Of a DNA stretch of 64,000 nt, positions 54,733-63,635 are shown piece after piece. The notes under the pieces were generated by a model. The model saw nothing but the letters and a program-made list of their open reading frames with translations, had not been told where the DNA came from and did not search any database. Each line of letters opens with the position of its first letter. Positions within the stretch are counted from its first letter, which is position 1. The stretch lies in assembly GCA_900471515.1 (NCBI GenBank), contig UCFC01000010.1:310001-374000 (forward strand), in the 5' to 3' direction. The DNA is from Hyphomicrobiales bacterium (lineage in GTDB: Bacteria > Pseudomonadota > Alphaproteobacteria > Rhizobiales > Rhizobiaceae). Both the position numbers and the translations under genes were made by a program.

Positions 54733-54925
54733 TACGTTTCTCCGAAGCACAATCACAGAACAGCGAAAATCTCGTTGGGCGGAGCCCAGAAAGGCTTGAA
54801 ATCTGCGAGCTGGAGAATCCGTCTCCGGTCCGCGCCGAATAAGTAGCCGTATTCGCCGGCCCTCGCCTTGACAGAAGTCAAGAAAGCGGACGATCTGCTT
54901 GACATTAGCGATTTTTTCATGGGGT

Positions 54926-54950
54926 CAGGCGACCCGCCGGAGGTCGCCTG
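54926..54950 (-). terminator. Hairpin downstream of the ECF sigma gene
   Basis: CAGGCGACC (54926-54934) pairs with GGTCGCCTG (54942-54950) around CGCCGGA, 29 bases past the sigma-factor stop. The surrounding 246-base gap 54733-54978 should also contain the promoter of the oxidase operon, but no clear element could be picked out. A short reading frame there was not accepted. Confidence 0.5.
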
Positions 54951-54978
54951 TCTGGAAAGGAGAGCGGATCGAAATCCC

Positions 54979-55848
54979 TCAGCCTTCGAAGATCGACCAG
55001 GCCATGTCGCGCAGATGGTCCGGATCGGCGATCGCATCGACCGTCGATATCCGGTCGCCCTCGAAGCTCAGCGTCAGCACAACGCGCAACTGGCCCTCGA
55101 TGAAGACAACGAGGCCCACTTCGTCGTCAACAAGCGCCACTCGTGCCGACGTCGCCCGTCCCTTGAAGCTTTCGGCGACGGCAGCGGCGCCGCGAAGCGG
55201 AACGACGTTGCCGAGACGGGTGGCGGCTGCATCCGGCCGGAACACGGCGTCCGGCGCAAGGACTGCGATCAGCCCCTCGATATCGCCGTTGCGGGAGGCG
55301 ATGAGGAAGGCTTCGGCGATGCTCCGCTTGCGCGCGAGATCGACGTCCGGGGTTTCCGGCTGCCCCTGCACCCTGCGGCGAGCCCGGCTGGCAAGCTGGC
55401 GGGCGGCGGCGGCACTTCGCCCGATGACCGTGGCAATCTCTTCAAAGGGCAGATCGAACATGTCATGCAGCACGAAGGCGACGCGTTCGGCTGGCGAAAG
55501 GGTTTGCAGGACGACGAGCAGCGCAAGGCCGACCGAATCGGCAAAGGCCGCTTCCCGTTCCGGATTGCTGGCGATATCGACGATCGCGCCATGCGCCGGC
55601 AGGTCGAGCGGCTCTTCGCGGCGCGTCTTGCGCGCGCGCAGCATGTCGAGGCAGATGCGTGCCACGACCGTCGTCAGCCAGCCGCTGAGATTATCGACAT
55701 CGCTCCTGTCAGATCTTGTCAGGCGCAGCCACGCCTCCTGCACCGCATCCTCCGCCTCCGAGCGGGAGCCGAGCATCCGGAAGGCGACAGCCCGCAGATG
55801 CCCGCGGTTCGCCTCGAATTCGTCGGCCAGCCATCTTTTCTCGTCCAT
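54979..55848 (-). CDS. ECF sigma factor with SnoaL-like C-terminal extension (ECF41/SigJ-like)
   Basis: 289 residues. Region 2 is about 8-75 (EFEANRGHLRAVAFRMLGSRSEAEDAVQEAWLRL), region 4 about 105-160 (LSPAERVAFVLHDMFDLPFEEIATVIGRS), followed by a ~120-residue NTF2/SnoaL-like domain that in this group controls activity in place of an anti-sigma factor. The usual DGGGK motif of that domain is here DAAATRLGN. GAGGAATGGGCAG precedes ATG 55848; ATG 55863 is an alternative. A matching ECF promoter lies upstream at 55883-55909. Confidence 0.87.
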   Translation of the reverse strand: MDEKRWLADEFEANRGHLRAVAFRMLGSRSEAEDAVQEAWLRLTRSDRSDVDNLSGWLTTVVARICLDMLRARKTRREEPLDLPAHGAIVDIASNPEREAAFADSVGLALLVVLQTLSPAERVAFVLHDMFDLPFEEIATVIGRSAAAARQLASRARRRVQGQPETPDVDLARKRSIAEAFLIASRNGDIEGLIAVLAPDAVFRPDAAATRLGNVVPLRGAAAVAESFKGRATSARVALVDDEVGLVVFIEGQLRVVLTLSFEGDRISTVDAIADPDHLRDMAWSIFEG

Positions 55849-55882
55849 CTGCCCATTCCTCATCCTGTTGCGTCAAAGACCA

Positions 55883-55909
55883 TGACGAACGGAAGCGGGA
55901 CGATGTGAC
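55883..55909 (-). promoter_or_regulatory. ECF promoter of the sigma gene (autoregulation)
   Basis: On the reverse strand GTCACAT (55909-55903), 15 bases, then CGTCA (55887-55883), 35 bases before the sigma start. It matches the TGTCACA...CGTC promoters described for ECF41 sigma factors and has the same spacing as the copy at 57496-57522. Confidence 0.75.
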
Positions 55910-56013
55910 AGGAAAGGCATCACATCAAGCCCGGTGAAATTTTGCCGGCGACTTGACCTGCCGCGTTTTTCATTGGCTGATGGCGCGCCTATCCCTCCCA
56001 ATGGTGTTTGCCG

Positions 56014-56676
56014 ATGTCCCTCCGATTTGACAGTTCCAAACAATATGCCGCCTTCCTGTTCGACATGGACGGGACGATCCTGAGTTCGACTGCGTCGGCA
56101 GAACGCGTCTGGGGGCGCTGGGCTGCGCGACACGGGCTGGATGTGGAGAAATTCCTGCCGACCATGCATGGATCGCGCGGGATCGACACGATCCGCCGGC
56201 TGAACCTTCCGGGTGTCGATGCCGAAGCGGAAGCAGCGGAGATCACCGAAGAGGAAATCCGCGACGTCGAGGGCGTCGTGGCATTGCCGGGTGCCGCCGA
56301 TTTCCTGGCTTCGCTTCCGCCGAACCGGTGGACGATCGTCACCTCCTCCCCGCGCCGCCTTGCGGAGCGGCGCCTCGAGGCCGCCGGCCTTCCTCTACCG
56401 CAGGCGATCGTGACCGCGGAAGACGTGACGATCGGCAAGCCCGACCCGCAATGCTATATTCTCGGCGCGGAGAAACTCGGCTTCGCGACGCATGAATGCC
56501 TGGTCTTTGAAGACGTCGAAGCCGGCGTGAAGGCCGGGACGGCAGCGGGCGCCGATGTCATGCTGATCACGGCGGCAGGCCACAAACATTCGCTGCAAGG
56601 CTATCCCGAGATCGAACATTATGCCGACGCGACCGTTGTCATTGCTGACAGCGGCCACCTTTCAATCAAGTTCTGA
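56014..56676 (+). CDS. HAD-superfamily sugar phosphatase-like hydrolase
   Basis: 220 residues. Motif I FDMDGTI (nucleophile Asp and acid/base Asp), cap domain about 25-90, motif II IVTSSPRR, motif III Lys in IGKPDPQCY and motif IV VFEDVEAGVKAG are all present, as in YfbT/GPP-type phosphatases of small sugar phosphates. ATG 56014 is used; a TTG two codons upstream is less likely. Lies between the sigma gene and the RibD-like reductase. Confidence 0.86.
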   Translation: MSLRFDSSKQYAAFLFDMDGTILSSTASAERVWGRWAARHGLDVEKFLPTMHGSRGIDTIRRLNLPGVDAEAEAAEITEEEIRDVEGVVALPGAADFLASLPPNRWTIVTSSPRRLAERRLEAAGLPLPQAIVTAEDVTIGKPDPQCYILGAEKLGFATHECLVFEDVEAGVKAGTAAGADVMLITAAGHKHSLQGYPEIEHYADATVVIADSGHLSIKF

Positions 56677-56708
56677 TTGCCTGCCGCGCCTGCCGGAAAG
56701 GAAGTGCC

Positions 56709-57407
56709 ATGAAACCGGAAGTCATCTGCCTGATGATGTCGTCGCTCGACGGTGGCCTGCACCCGAGCAAGTGGACGGAAAGCCCTGATGGCGGCCGCAA
56801 GGAATGGACGGCGCTCTATCAGAAGGCGCATGAGGAACTCCAGGGCGATGCCTGGATCGTCGGGCGTGTCACGATGGCCGAAATGGCGAAAGGCAAGCCG
56901 CATCCGCCGCAATCCGCCGGGGCGGTGGAACGGCCGCACCGTTTTGCCGATCGCAAGGCCGGCAGCTACGCGATAGCCCTCGACACGTCGGGCAAGCTGC
57001 ATTTCACGCAGCCCGACATCGACGGCGACCATATCGTCGTCATCCTCGGCAATAGCGTGCCGGACCGGCATCTTGCGGAACTTGCCGCCGATGGCATCTC
57101 CTACATCGTCTCGCCATCCGCCGAGATCGACCTGGCCGCAGCGCTCGACGTGCTGGGGAAGGAACTCGGCATCCGCAAACTGCTGCTCGAAGGCGGAGCG
57201 GCGATCAACGGCGCCTTCTTTGCCGCGGGGCTGATCGATGAATTCCATCTGCTTGTCGCCCCGGCCCTGGACGGCAGCGGCGGCCAGCCTGTCGTCACCT
57301 TCGAGGGCGGACTGGCCGGCAGAACACAGCTCTCGCTGCTCTCGGCAGAGACGAAAGACAACGGCGCCGTTGCCCTGCGCTATAAGGTCCACACCCGACG
57401 GGGATGA
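56709..57407 (+). CDS. Dihydrofolate-reductase-like / RibD C-terminal domain protein
   Basis: 232 residues of the RibD_C/DHFR fold. MMSSLDGGL near the N-terminus, IVGRVTMAEMAKG, and LLLEGGAAINGAFFAAGLIDEFHLLVAPALDGSG are the family hallmarks for NADPH and substrate binding. Substrate unknown; often linked to stress or antibiotic-type chemistry. Starts 32 bases after the phosphatase, so both are likely co-transcribed. Confidence 0.83.
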   Translation: MKPEVICLMMSSLDGGLHPSKWTESPDGGRKEWTALYQKAHEELQGDAWIVGRVTMAEMAKGKPHPPQSAGAVERPHRFADRKAGSYAIALDTSGKLHFTQPDIDGDHIVVILGNSVPDRHLAELAADGISYIVSPSAEIDLAAALDVLGKELGIRKLLLEGGAAINGAFFAAGLIDEFHLLVAPALDGSGGQPVVTFEGGLAGRTQLSLLSAETKDNGAVALRYKVHTRRG

Positions 57408-57495
57408 TGGAAATCGGCGGTGCGCGTCCGAACAAGCCCCTTGCCGCCCGAGGGGCAGCTGCCGCGGTTTGCTTCTCAGCTTTTTCCCCGTCCTC

Positions 57496-57522
57496 GTCAC
57501 ATTCTCTCATCTCGATCCGTCA
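57496..57522 (+). promoter_or_regulatory. ECF promoter of the AhpD/CMD-like gene
   Basis: GTCACAT (57496-57502), 15 bases, CGTCA (57518-57522), 72 bases before the start codon at 57595. The elements and spacing are identical to the promoter of the ECF sigma gene, making this gene its likely target. Confidence 0.75.
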
Positions 57523-57594
57523 ACGCCATGACGAACGAAAGCCGGCAACCAGCGGGCTGCGCGTCAAACGGACCACGTTATCAGGAGATCGAAC

Positions 57595-58053
57595 ATGCAA
57601 GAGAGAATGGGAAATCCGGCCCTCGTCATCCCGGAAGCCATGCAGGCACTGAATGCGCTTGGCAAATTGCCGACCGCAGCCGGACTTGCGCCGGGATTTC
57701 TGGAAATCGTCTATCTTCGGGCCAGCCAGATCAATGGCTGCAGCGTTTGCATTGACGGGCATTGGCGCATCGCCCGCAAACACGGAGAGACCGACGAACG
57801 GCTCTTTGCCGTCGCCGGCTGGCGCGACGCGCCCTATTACAGCGATGCCGAACGCGCGGCACTGGCACTGACGGAGGCCGTCACCCGTCTCGGCGACCGC
57901 GCCGATCCGGTGCCGGACGAGGTGTGGGACGAGTGCACCCGCCATTACGACGGCAAGAGCCTTGCGGCCCTCGTCATCGCAATCGCCAATATCAACGTCT
58001 GGAACCGGCTGAACGTTGCCACCCGGCAGGTTGCAGGTCAGTGGAAGCCGTAA
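57595..58053 (+). CDS. Carboxymuconolactone decarboxylase/AhpD-family protein
   Basis: 152 residues. The redox pair C49/C52 lies in INGCSVCIDGHWRIARKHGET, with H56, the AhpD-type active site used in peroxide defence. Members of this family are the commonest neighbours and targets of ECF41 sigma factors, and the matching promoter supports that here. AGGAGATCGAAC precedes the ATG. Confidence 0.88.
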   Translation: MQERMGNPALVIPEAMQALNALGKLPTAAGLAPGFLEIVYLRASQINGCSVCIDGHWRIARKHGETDERLFAVAGWRDAPYYSDAERAALALTEAVTRLGDRADPVPDEVWDECTRHYDGKSLAALVIAIANINVWNRLNVATRQVAGQWKP

Positions 58054-58071
58054 CTGGCGGCTTGCCTTCAA

Positions 58072-59364
58072 TCAGATGATGCCGCCGCCGCCGGAAACGG
58101 AGGCGGGGCGTTCGGCGGCGACCTTCCTGCGGTAGCCGCTGGCACGGTAGGTCGCGACCGGGTCGATCGCGCCGCCGGCGCGGCGGCGGGCCTCGGCCAG
58201 GATCGGCTCGACGTCGGCACGGTAGGCCCGCTTCAGTGTCTCCGACGCCATCAGCGCGTCATTGTCCTGCTGGTATCCGTCGAGCGCCTTGCGGTCGACG
58301 ATCAGGGCCTGTGCATAGGCGCGGCGAATCTCATTGGCGCTGTTGATCAGGCTTTCGATCGGGTCCGTCACATTGTGCGACTGGTCGATCATATGGGCCG
58401 GGTGAAAATCGTTCACACCGCGCTGATCGGCGTCCACGAGCTCGTTGAAGACGAGGAACAGCCGGTAGGGCTCGATCGCGCCGGCATCGAGATCGTCGTC
58501 ACCATATTTCGAATCGTTGAAATGGAAGCCGCCGAGCTTGCCGAACTGGATCAGGCGGGCAACGATCATCTCGATGTTGGTGTTCGGCGCATGATGACCG
58601 AGATCGACGAGGCAATAGGCTTTCGGACCAAGCGTCTGGGCGATCAGATAGTTCGTGCCCCAATCCTGCACGACCGTCGAATAGAAGGCCGGCTCGTACA
58701 TCTTGTGCTCGGAGAACAGCCGCCAGTCGTCGGGAAGCGCCTTGTAGATATCGGCCATCGAGGCGAGATAGCGCTCGAAAGCCTTGGTGAAATTGCTCTG
58801 GCCCGGGAAGTTCGAACCGTCGCCGATCCAGACGGTCAGCGCCTTGGAGCCGAGCGCCTTGCCGATCTCGATGCATTCGAGATTATGCTCGACTGCCTGC
58901 CGGCGGGTCGCCGCATCCGTGTGGCTGAGCGAACCGAATTTGTAGGTCAGCTTCTGGCCGGGCGCGTCCGAGAAGGTGTTGGAATTCATCGCGTCGAAGC
59001 CGAGGCCGAGCGCGTCGCCCTTCGCCTTCAGCTCCTTCACATCGGTCTTGTCCCAGGGGATATGCAGGGACACGGTCGGCGTTGCCTGCGTCAGCTGGTT
59101 GATGACGGCGCAATCGTCGAGCTTGTCGAAAATGCCGCGCGGCTCGCCCGTGCCAGGGAAGCGGGCAAAGCGCGTGCCGCCGGTGCCGACACCCCAGGAA
59201 GGGACCGCGACGGTGAATTCCGCGACCTTGCGGGTAATCGCCTCGATATCGACGCCACGGCGGGCGAGCGTTGCGCCCAGCGCCTCATAGTCAGCCTTCA
59301 GCGCGGCGGCGCGCCTGTCGTTTTCCGTCGCGACCAGATCCGGCGCAATCCTGAATTCAACCAT
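58072..59364 (-). CDS. rhaI: L-rhamnose isomerase
   Basis: 430-residue TIM-barrel isomerase converting L-rhamnose to L-rhamnulose. Characteristic segments are WGVGTGGTRFARFPG, HIPWDKTD, SLSHTDAATRRQAVEHN, VWIGDGSNFPGQ, SEHKMYEPAFYSTVVQDWGT and LVDLGHHAPNTNIE, which carry the metal ligands. CTGGGAGGAAGAC precedes ATG 59364. Second gene of the leftward rhaD-rhaI operon. Matches the rhizobial RhaI type, which differs from E. coli RhaA. Confidence 0.95.
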   Translation of the reverse strand: MVEFRIAPDLVATENDRRAAALKADYEALGATLARRGVDIEAITRKVAEFTVAVPSWGVGTGGTRFARFPGTGEPRGIFDKLDDCAVINQLTQATPTVSLHIPWDKTDVKELKAKGDALGLGFDAMNSNTFSDAPGQKLTYKFGSLSHTDAATRRQAVEHNLECIEIGKALGSKALTVWIGDGSNFPGQSNFTKAFERYLASMADIYKALPDDWRLFSEHKMYEPAFYSTVVQDWGTNYLIAQTLGPKAYCLVDLGHHAPNTNIEMIVARLIQFGKLGGFHFNDSKYGDDDLDAGAIEPYRLFLVFNELVDADQRGVNDFHPAHMIDQSHNVTDPIESLINSANEIRRAYAQALIVDRKALDGYQQDNDALMASETLKRAYRADVEPILAEARRRAGGAIDPVATYRASGYRRKVAAERPASVSGGGGII

Positions 59365-59413
59365 GTCTTCCTCCCAGAGATTTATGGCGGCTGGCAAAGC
59401 CCGCCGCTTGCTG

Positions 59414-61510
59414 TCAGCGCGTGAAGCTCTGAACGTTGCCCGCATCGACATTGATGATGTTGCCGGTCGACTTGGCAGACAGATCGGACGCCAGGAAGTA
59501 GACGGCTTCGGCAATGTCTTCCGGGAAGACGTTGAGCTTCAGCATGGAGCGCTTGCGGTAATGTTCCTCGAGTTCGTCCACCTCGATCTTCGAGGAGGCC
59601 GCCCGCTGTTCGCGCCACTCGCCGCTCCAGATCTTCGAGCCGCGCAGCACCGCATCCGGATTGACCGTGTTGACGCGGATACCGGCTTCTGCGCCTTCGA
59701 GCGCAAGGCAACGGGCAAGGTGGATTTCGGCGGCCTTTGCGGTGCAATAGGCAGCCGCGTTGGGCGAAGCGGCAAGACCGTTCTTCGACGCGATGAAGAC
59801 GACATTGCCGCCGAGCGCCTGACGGCGAAACAGGCGGAAGGCTTCACGAGAAACCAGGAAATAGCCGGTCGCGAGAATGTCGATATTGCGGTTCCACATC
59901 GAAAGCTCGGTCACTTCGATCGGCGCCGAGGAAGCGATGCCGGCATTCGAGACGAGAATGTCGATACCGCCGAATTCGACGCAGGATTCGGCAAAGGAAG
60001 CGATGACCGCATCTTCCTTGGTGACGTCGAGCTTTACCGTGCGCACAGCGTCAGCGCCGTACTTCTTGACGAATTCCGCTTCGGTCGATTCCAGTGCCGC
60101 CTGATCGATATCGGCAAGCACCACGCAGGCGCCCTCACCGACCAGACGCGCTGCTGTTGCGCGGCCGATGCCGCCGGCGCCGCCGGTGACGAAGGCGACC
60201 TTGCCGGCCAGGCTCTTCGGCTTCGGCATGCGCTGCAGCTTAGCCTCTTCGAGCAGCCAGTATTCAATATCGAAGGCTTCCTGCTCCGGCAGGCCCTGGT
60301 ATTCGGAGACCGTCGAGGAACCACGCATCACGTTGATGGCGTTGACGTAGAATTCGCTGGCAATGCGGGCCGTCGCCTTGTCGCGGGCAAAGGAAAGCAT
60401 GCCGACGCCCGGCACCAGGAAGATGACCGGATTGGCGTCACGCATAGCCGGCGAATTGTCATGTTTGCAGGCATTGTAATAGCGGGCGTAATCGGCACGA
60501 TAATCTTCGAGCGCCTTGTCGAGGCCGGCGATGATGGCATCGACGTCAGGCTTTGCCGGATCGAAATCGACGATCAGCGGGCGGATCTTGGTGCGCAGGA
60601 AATGGTCCGGGCAGCTGGTGCCGAGCGCGCCGAGCGGGCGCAGGTTCCTGGAATTGACGAATTCCAGCACCGCGTCCTGATCGTCGAAATGACCGAGCTT
60701 GCGCTCCTGCTTGCCGATGCGGCCACGAATTTCCGGCATCAGCCGGGCAGCGATGGCGCGACGCTCGGCGACCGGCAGGCTCTCGACGGCAGCACCGCCG
60801 AAGATCGTCTTGCCTTCCGTCTGGCCGGCAAACCATTCGATCGCCTTGTTGATGATATCGAGTGTCAGTTCGTAGCAGGCTTTCGCATCGTCAGCCCAGG
60901 TGAAGAGACCGTGGCTCTCGAGGACGACACCCTTGGCGTTCGGGTTCGCCTTGACGAAGGCTTCGAGGTCGAGGCCGAGCTGGAAGCCCGGACGGCGCCA
61001 GGGCAGCCAGCCGATCGCGTCACCGAAGACCTGCTTCGTCAATTCCCGGGAATTCTTGGAGGCGGCAATCGCGATGATCGCGTCCGGATGCATGTGATCG
61101 ACATGCGTATAAGGCACGAAACCGTGCAGCGGCGTGTCGATCGAGGCGGCGCGGCTGTTCAGGTTGAAGGTGCAATGCGGCAGGAAGCCGACCATGCGGT
61201 CCTCATCCTCGACACCCTTGTAGATGCCCTTCAGCGATTCCAGCTTGTCCTGATAGAGCGTTGCGAAGCCGTCGAGCTTGATCGTGCCGACGTCGCCGCC
61301 CGAGCCCTTGACCCAGAGAACCTTGACTTTGCCGCCGGTCAACGGATCGGTTTCCATGACCTTGGCCGAGGTATTGCCGCCACCGTAATTGGTGATGCGC
61401 TTGTCGGCGCCGAGCAGATTCGAGCGATAGAGAAGCTTGCCGGGCTCATCGAGGCCCGCCGCGTAAGCATCATCCCACCGGTTCTCGAGAAGTCGAACCT
61501 TTGCCGCCAT
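59414..61510 (-). CDS. rhaD: Bifunctional rhamnulose-1-phosphate aldolase/L-lactaldehyde dehydrogenase
   Basis: 698 residues. The N-terminal class II aldolase domain (about 1-430) has YGGGNTSAK, VKGSGGDVGT, HVDHMHPDA and VVLESHGLFTW. The C-terminal SDR domain (about 435-698) has TGGAGGIG, LVSNAGIAS, IASKNGLAAS and YCTAKAA. The fusion cleaves L-rhamnulose-1-phosphate and oxidises the resulting L-lactaldehyde. First gene of the leftward operon, divergent from rhaR. Confidence 0.95.
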   Translation of the reverse strand: MAAKVRLLENRWDDAYAAGLDEPGKLLYRSNLLGADKRITNYGGGNTSAKVMETDPLTGGKVKVLWVKGSGGDVGTIKLDGFATLYQDKLESLKGIYKGVEDEDRMVGFLPHCTFNLNSRAASIDTPLHGFVPYTHVDHMHPDAIIAIAASKNSRELTKQVFGDAIGWLPWRRPGFQLGLDLEAFVKANPNAKGVVLESHGLFTWADDAKACYELTLDIINKAIEWFAGQTEGKTIFGGAAVESLPVAERRAIAARLMPEIRGRIGKQERKLGHFDDQDAVLEFVNSRNLRPLGALGTSCPDHFLRTKIRPLIVDFDPAKPDVDAIIAGLDKALEDYRADYARYYNACKHDNSPAMRDANPVIFLVPGVGMLSFARDKATARIASEFYVNAINVMRGSSTVSEYQGLPEQEAFDIEYWLLEEAKLQRMPKPKSLAGKVAFVTGGAGGIGRATAARLVGEGACVVLADIDQAALESTEAEFVKKYGADAVRTVKLDVTKEDAVIASFAESCVEFGGIDILVSNAGIASSAPIEVTELSMWNRNIDILATGYFLVSREAFRLFRRQALGGNVVFIASKNGLAASPNAAAYCTAKAAEIHLARCLALEGAEAGIRVNTVNPDAVLRGSKIWSGEWREQRAASSKIEVDELEEHYRKRSMLKLNVFPEDIAEAVYFLASDLSAKSTGNIINVDAGNVQSFTR

Positions 61511-61600
61511 GTCATCCTCCCATATAGGCTTGCGGGGCGCGGCGATGAGCGCGCCCTTTCGCTCACGGTATCGCGCATCGAAATGGCGCTTGTCAATCGA

Positions 61601-61688
61601 AAACGATCAAAATCGATTATGTTGCATCGCAGTATGAAAATTTATGATCGTTTCTGATTGACAGGCTTTAACGGATACGAAATAAATA
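61601..61688. promoter_or_regulatory. rhaD/rhaR divergent control region
   Basis: The 197-base gap 61511-61707 holds AAACGATCA (61601-61609) and its exact inverse TGATCGTTT (61645-61653), plus an internal AATCGATTA. TTGACA (61658-61663) followed after 18-19 bases by an AT-rich TAAATA resembles the rhaR promoter. The repeats are the likely binding sites of the DeoR-type RhaR. Confidence 0.5.
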
Positions 61689-61707
61689 TGACAAGAGGAG
61701 GAGCCCA

Positions 61708-62520
61708 ATGCACGAACGCGAACGCCATCGCATTATCTTAAGCGCCGTTCAGGAAAAGTCCGTCGTTACGATTCAGGACATTTCCGAGCTGACGGATGCT
61801 TCTGAAGCGACAATAAGGCGCGACATTGCGGCTCTTCACGTGCAGGGCAAGATCCGGCGCGTGCGTGGCGGCGCGGAAGCCGTACACCCGCCGCAGCTCG
61901 GCAATCTCGCGGGGCGGCCCTTCAGGGTTTCAGAATCCGTCAACATCGATAAAAAGCGCTCAATCGCGCGCGCAGCCGTCGATCTCTGCGAAGCGGGCGA
62001 CGCCATCATCATCAATGGCGGCACCACGACCTTCCAGATGGTGCATTATATGGCCGGCCACCGCATGCAGGTCATGACCAATTCCTTTGCTATCGCCGAA
62101 CATCTGGTGAAGCATTCCAAGAACACGGTGACGGTGCCGGGCGGCGCGATCTATCGCGAGCAGAGCCTGATCCTGTCGCCTTTCGACAATGATGCGATCC
62201 GCAACTTTTATGCGCGGCGCATGTTCATCGGCGCCCAGGGCGTCGGCCCGCTCGGCATCATGGAGGCGGACGCCCTCATCATCCAGAGCGAGCAGAAACT
62301 GATGCACCAGGCCGACGAGCTTGTCGTCATGGTCGATTCAAGCAAATTCAATCGCCGGTCGAGCCTCATTCTTTGCCCGCTCGACCGCGTTTCTGTGGTC
62401 ATCACCGATGACGGCATCTCGGAGGAAGCGGCGCGCATGATCGAGAATGCCGGCATCCGGCTCGTTGTCGCAAGCCCGGTGGCCCAGGTTGTGAAGGAGG
62501 ATTCCTCGTCGGTCGCATGA
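61708..62520 (+). CDS. rhaR: DeoR-family repressor of rhamnose catabolism
   Basis: 270 residues. N-terminal DeoR winged helix (about 5-60: IILSAVQEKSVVTIQDISELTDASEATIRRDIAALHVQGKIRRVRGGA) and a sugar-phosphate-sensing domain with NIDKKRSIARAA, IIINGGTTT, MTNSFAIAEHL and VVMVDSSKF. AAGAGGAGGAGCCCA precedes the ATG. Position and order match rhaR of Rhizobium leguminosarum. Confidence 0.93.
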   Translation: MHERERHRIILSAVQEKSVVTIQDISELTDASEATIRRDIAALHVQGKIRRVRGGAEAVHPPQLGNLAGRPFRVSESVNIDKKRSIARAAVDLCEAGDAIIINGGTTTFQMVHYMAGHRMQVMTNSFAIAEHLVKHSKNTVTVPGGAIYREQSLILSPFDNDAIRNFYARRMFIGAQGVGPLGIMEADALIIQSEQKLMHQADELVVMVDSSKFNRRSSLILCPLDRVSVVITDDGISEEAARMIENAGIRLVVASPVAQVVKEDSSSVA

Positions 62521-62566
62521 GGCGCCGCCGGGGTGTGGAAGTCTAATCTTAGTGGGAGGACATGAC

Positions 62567-63562
62567 ATGAAACTTGCAAAGACACTTGCGCTCGGCGTAG
62601 CGCTCGCCGTCGCCATGATGGCCGGCAACGCCAGCGCCAAGGACATCAAGATCGGCCTCGTCGTGAAGTCGCTCGGCAACGGCTTCTTCGACGCCGCCAA
62701 CAAGGGTGCTCAGGAAGCGGCCAAGGAACTCGGCGGCGTGGAGGTGATCTACACCGGCCCGACGACGACGACGGCCGAAGGCCAGATCGAAGTCATCAAC
62801 TCGCTGATCGCGCAGGGCGTCGACGCCATCGCGATCTCGGCAAACGACCCGGACGCCGTCGTTCCGGCTCTGAAGAAGGCTGCCCAGCGCGGCATCAAGG
62901 TCATTTCCTGGGACTCCGGCGTTGCTCCGGAAGGCCGCATCCTGCAGCTCAACCCGTCTTCCAACGAGCTGATCGGCAAGATGTGCCTGACGCTCGCCAA
63001 GGATCATCTGGACGGCGGCAAGGGCGACTTCGCCATCCTGTCGGCGACGACGACCTCGACCAACCAGAACATCTGGATCGACCAGATGAAGAAGCAGCTC
63101 AAGGACTTCCCGGGCCTCAACCTCGTCACCACGGTTTACGGCGACGACCTCTCGGACAAGTCCTATCGTGAAGCCGAAGGCCTGCTGAAATCCAACCCGA
63201 ACGTCAAGGTCATCGTCGCTCCGACGACGGTCGGCGTTCTGGCCGCCTCCAAGGTCGTCGAAGACAAGGGTCTGGTCGGCAAGGTCTACGTGACCGGTCT
63301 CGGCCTGCCGTCCGAAATGGCCGGTGCGATCAAGTCCGGCGCGACGAAGGAATTCGCCATCTGGAACCCGATCGACCTCGGCTATTCCGCAACCCAGATC
63401 GCCTATCGCCTTGTGAAGGGTGACACCGACGGCAAGCCCGGCAGCGAAATCGAAGCCGGCCGCATGGGCAAGATCAAGGTTGGCGACAACGGCGAAGCTG
63501 CCATGGCCGATCCCTTCGTCTACAATGCCTCGAACATCGACCAGTTCTCCAAGGTCTTCTGA
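62567..63562 (+). CDS. rhaS: Rhamnose ABC transporter substrate-binding protein
   Basis: 331-residue CUT2 (RbsB-like, Peripla_BP_4) protein. Signal peptide MKLAKTLALGVALAVAMMAGNASA. The mature part has DIKIGLVVKSLGNGFFDAANKGAQEAAKE, QGVDAIAISANDPDAVVPALKKA and GVLAASKVVEDKGLVGKVYVTGLG. GGGAGGACATGAC precedes ATG 62567. Lies between rhaR and the ATPase gene, as in the known locus. Confidence 0.94.
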   Translation: MKLAKTLALGVALAVAMMAGNASAKDIKIGLVVKSLGNGFFDAANKGAQEAAKELGGVEVIYTGPTTTTAEGQIEVINSLIAQGVDAIAISANDPDAVVPALKKAAQRGIKVISWDSGVAPEGRILQLNPSSNELIGKMCLTLAKDHLDGGKGDFAILSATTTSTNQNIWIDQMKKQLKDFPGLNLVTTVYGDDLSDKSYREAEGLLKSNPNVKVIVAPTTVGVLAASKVVEDKGLVGKVYVTGLGLPSEMAGAIKSGATKEFAIWNPIDLGYSATQIAYRLVKGDTDGKPGSEIEAGRMGKIKVGDNGEAAMADPFVYNASNIDQFSKVF

Positions 63563-63585
63563 TTTTCAGAGATCATGAACAGACA

Positions 63586-63606
63586 CCCGGCGGCCCTGCC
63601 GCCGGG
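63586..63606 (+). terminator. Intercistronic hairpin after rhaS
   Basis: CCCGGCGGC (63586-63594) pairs perfectly with GCCGCCGGG (63598-63606) around CCT and is followed by CTTCTCTTTC. It probably causes partial termination between rhaS and rhaT. Confidence 0.65.
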
Positions 63607-63635
63607 CTTCTCTTTCGATGGTGGTAAGCTTGCTG

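Noticed and set aside
54753..55037. 94-codon minus-strand frame between the sigma gene and the oxidase operon
   Set aside because: It starts inside the sigma gene, contains the terminator hairpin, and matches no family I know.
59363..61657. 764-codon plus-strand frame across the rhaD region
   Set aside because: It is antisense to rhaD, a well-known gene with full-length domains.
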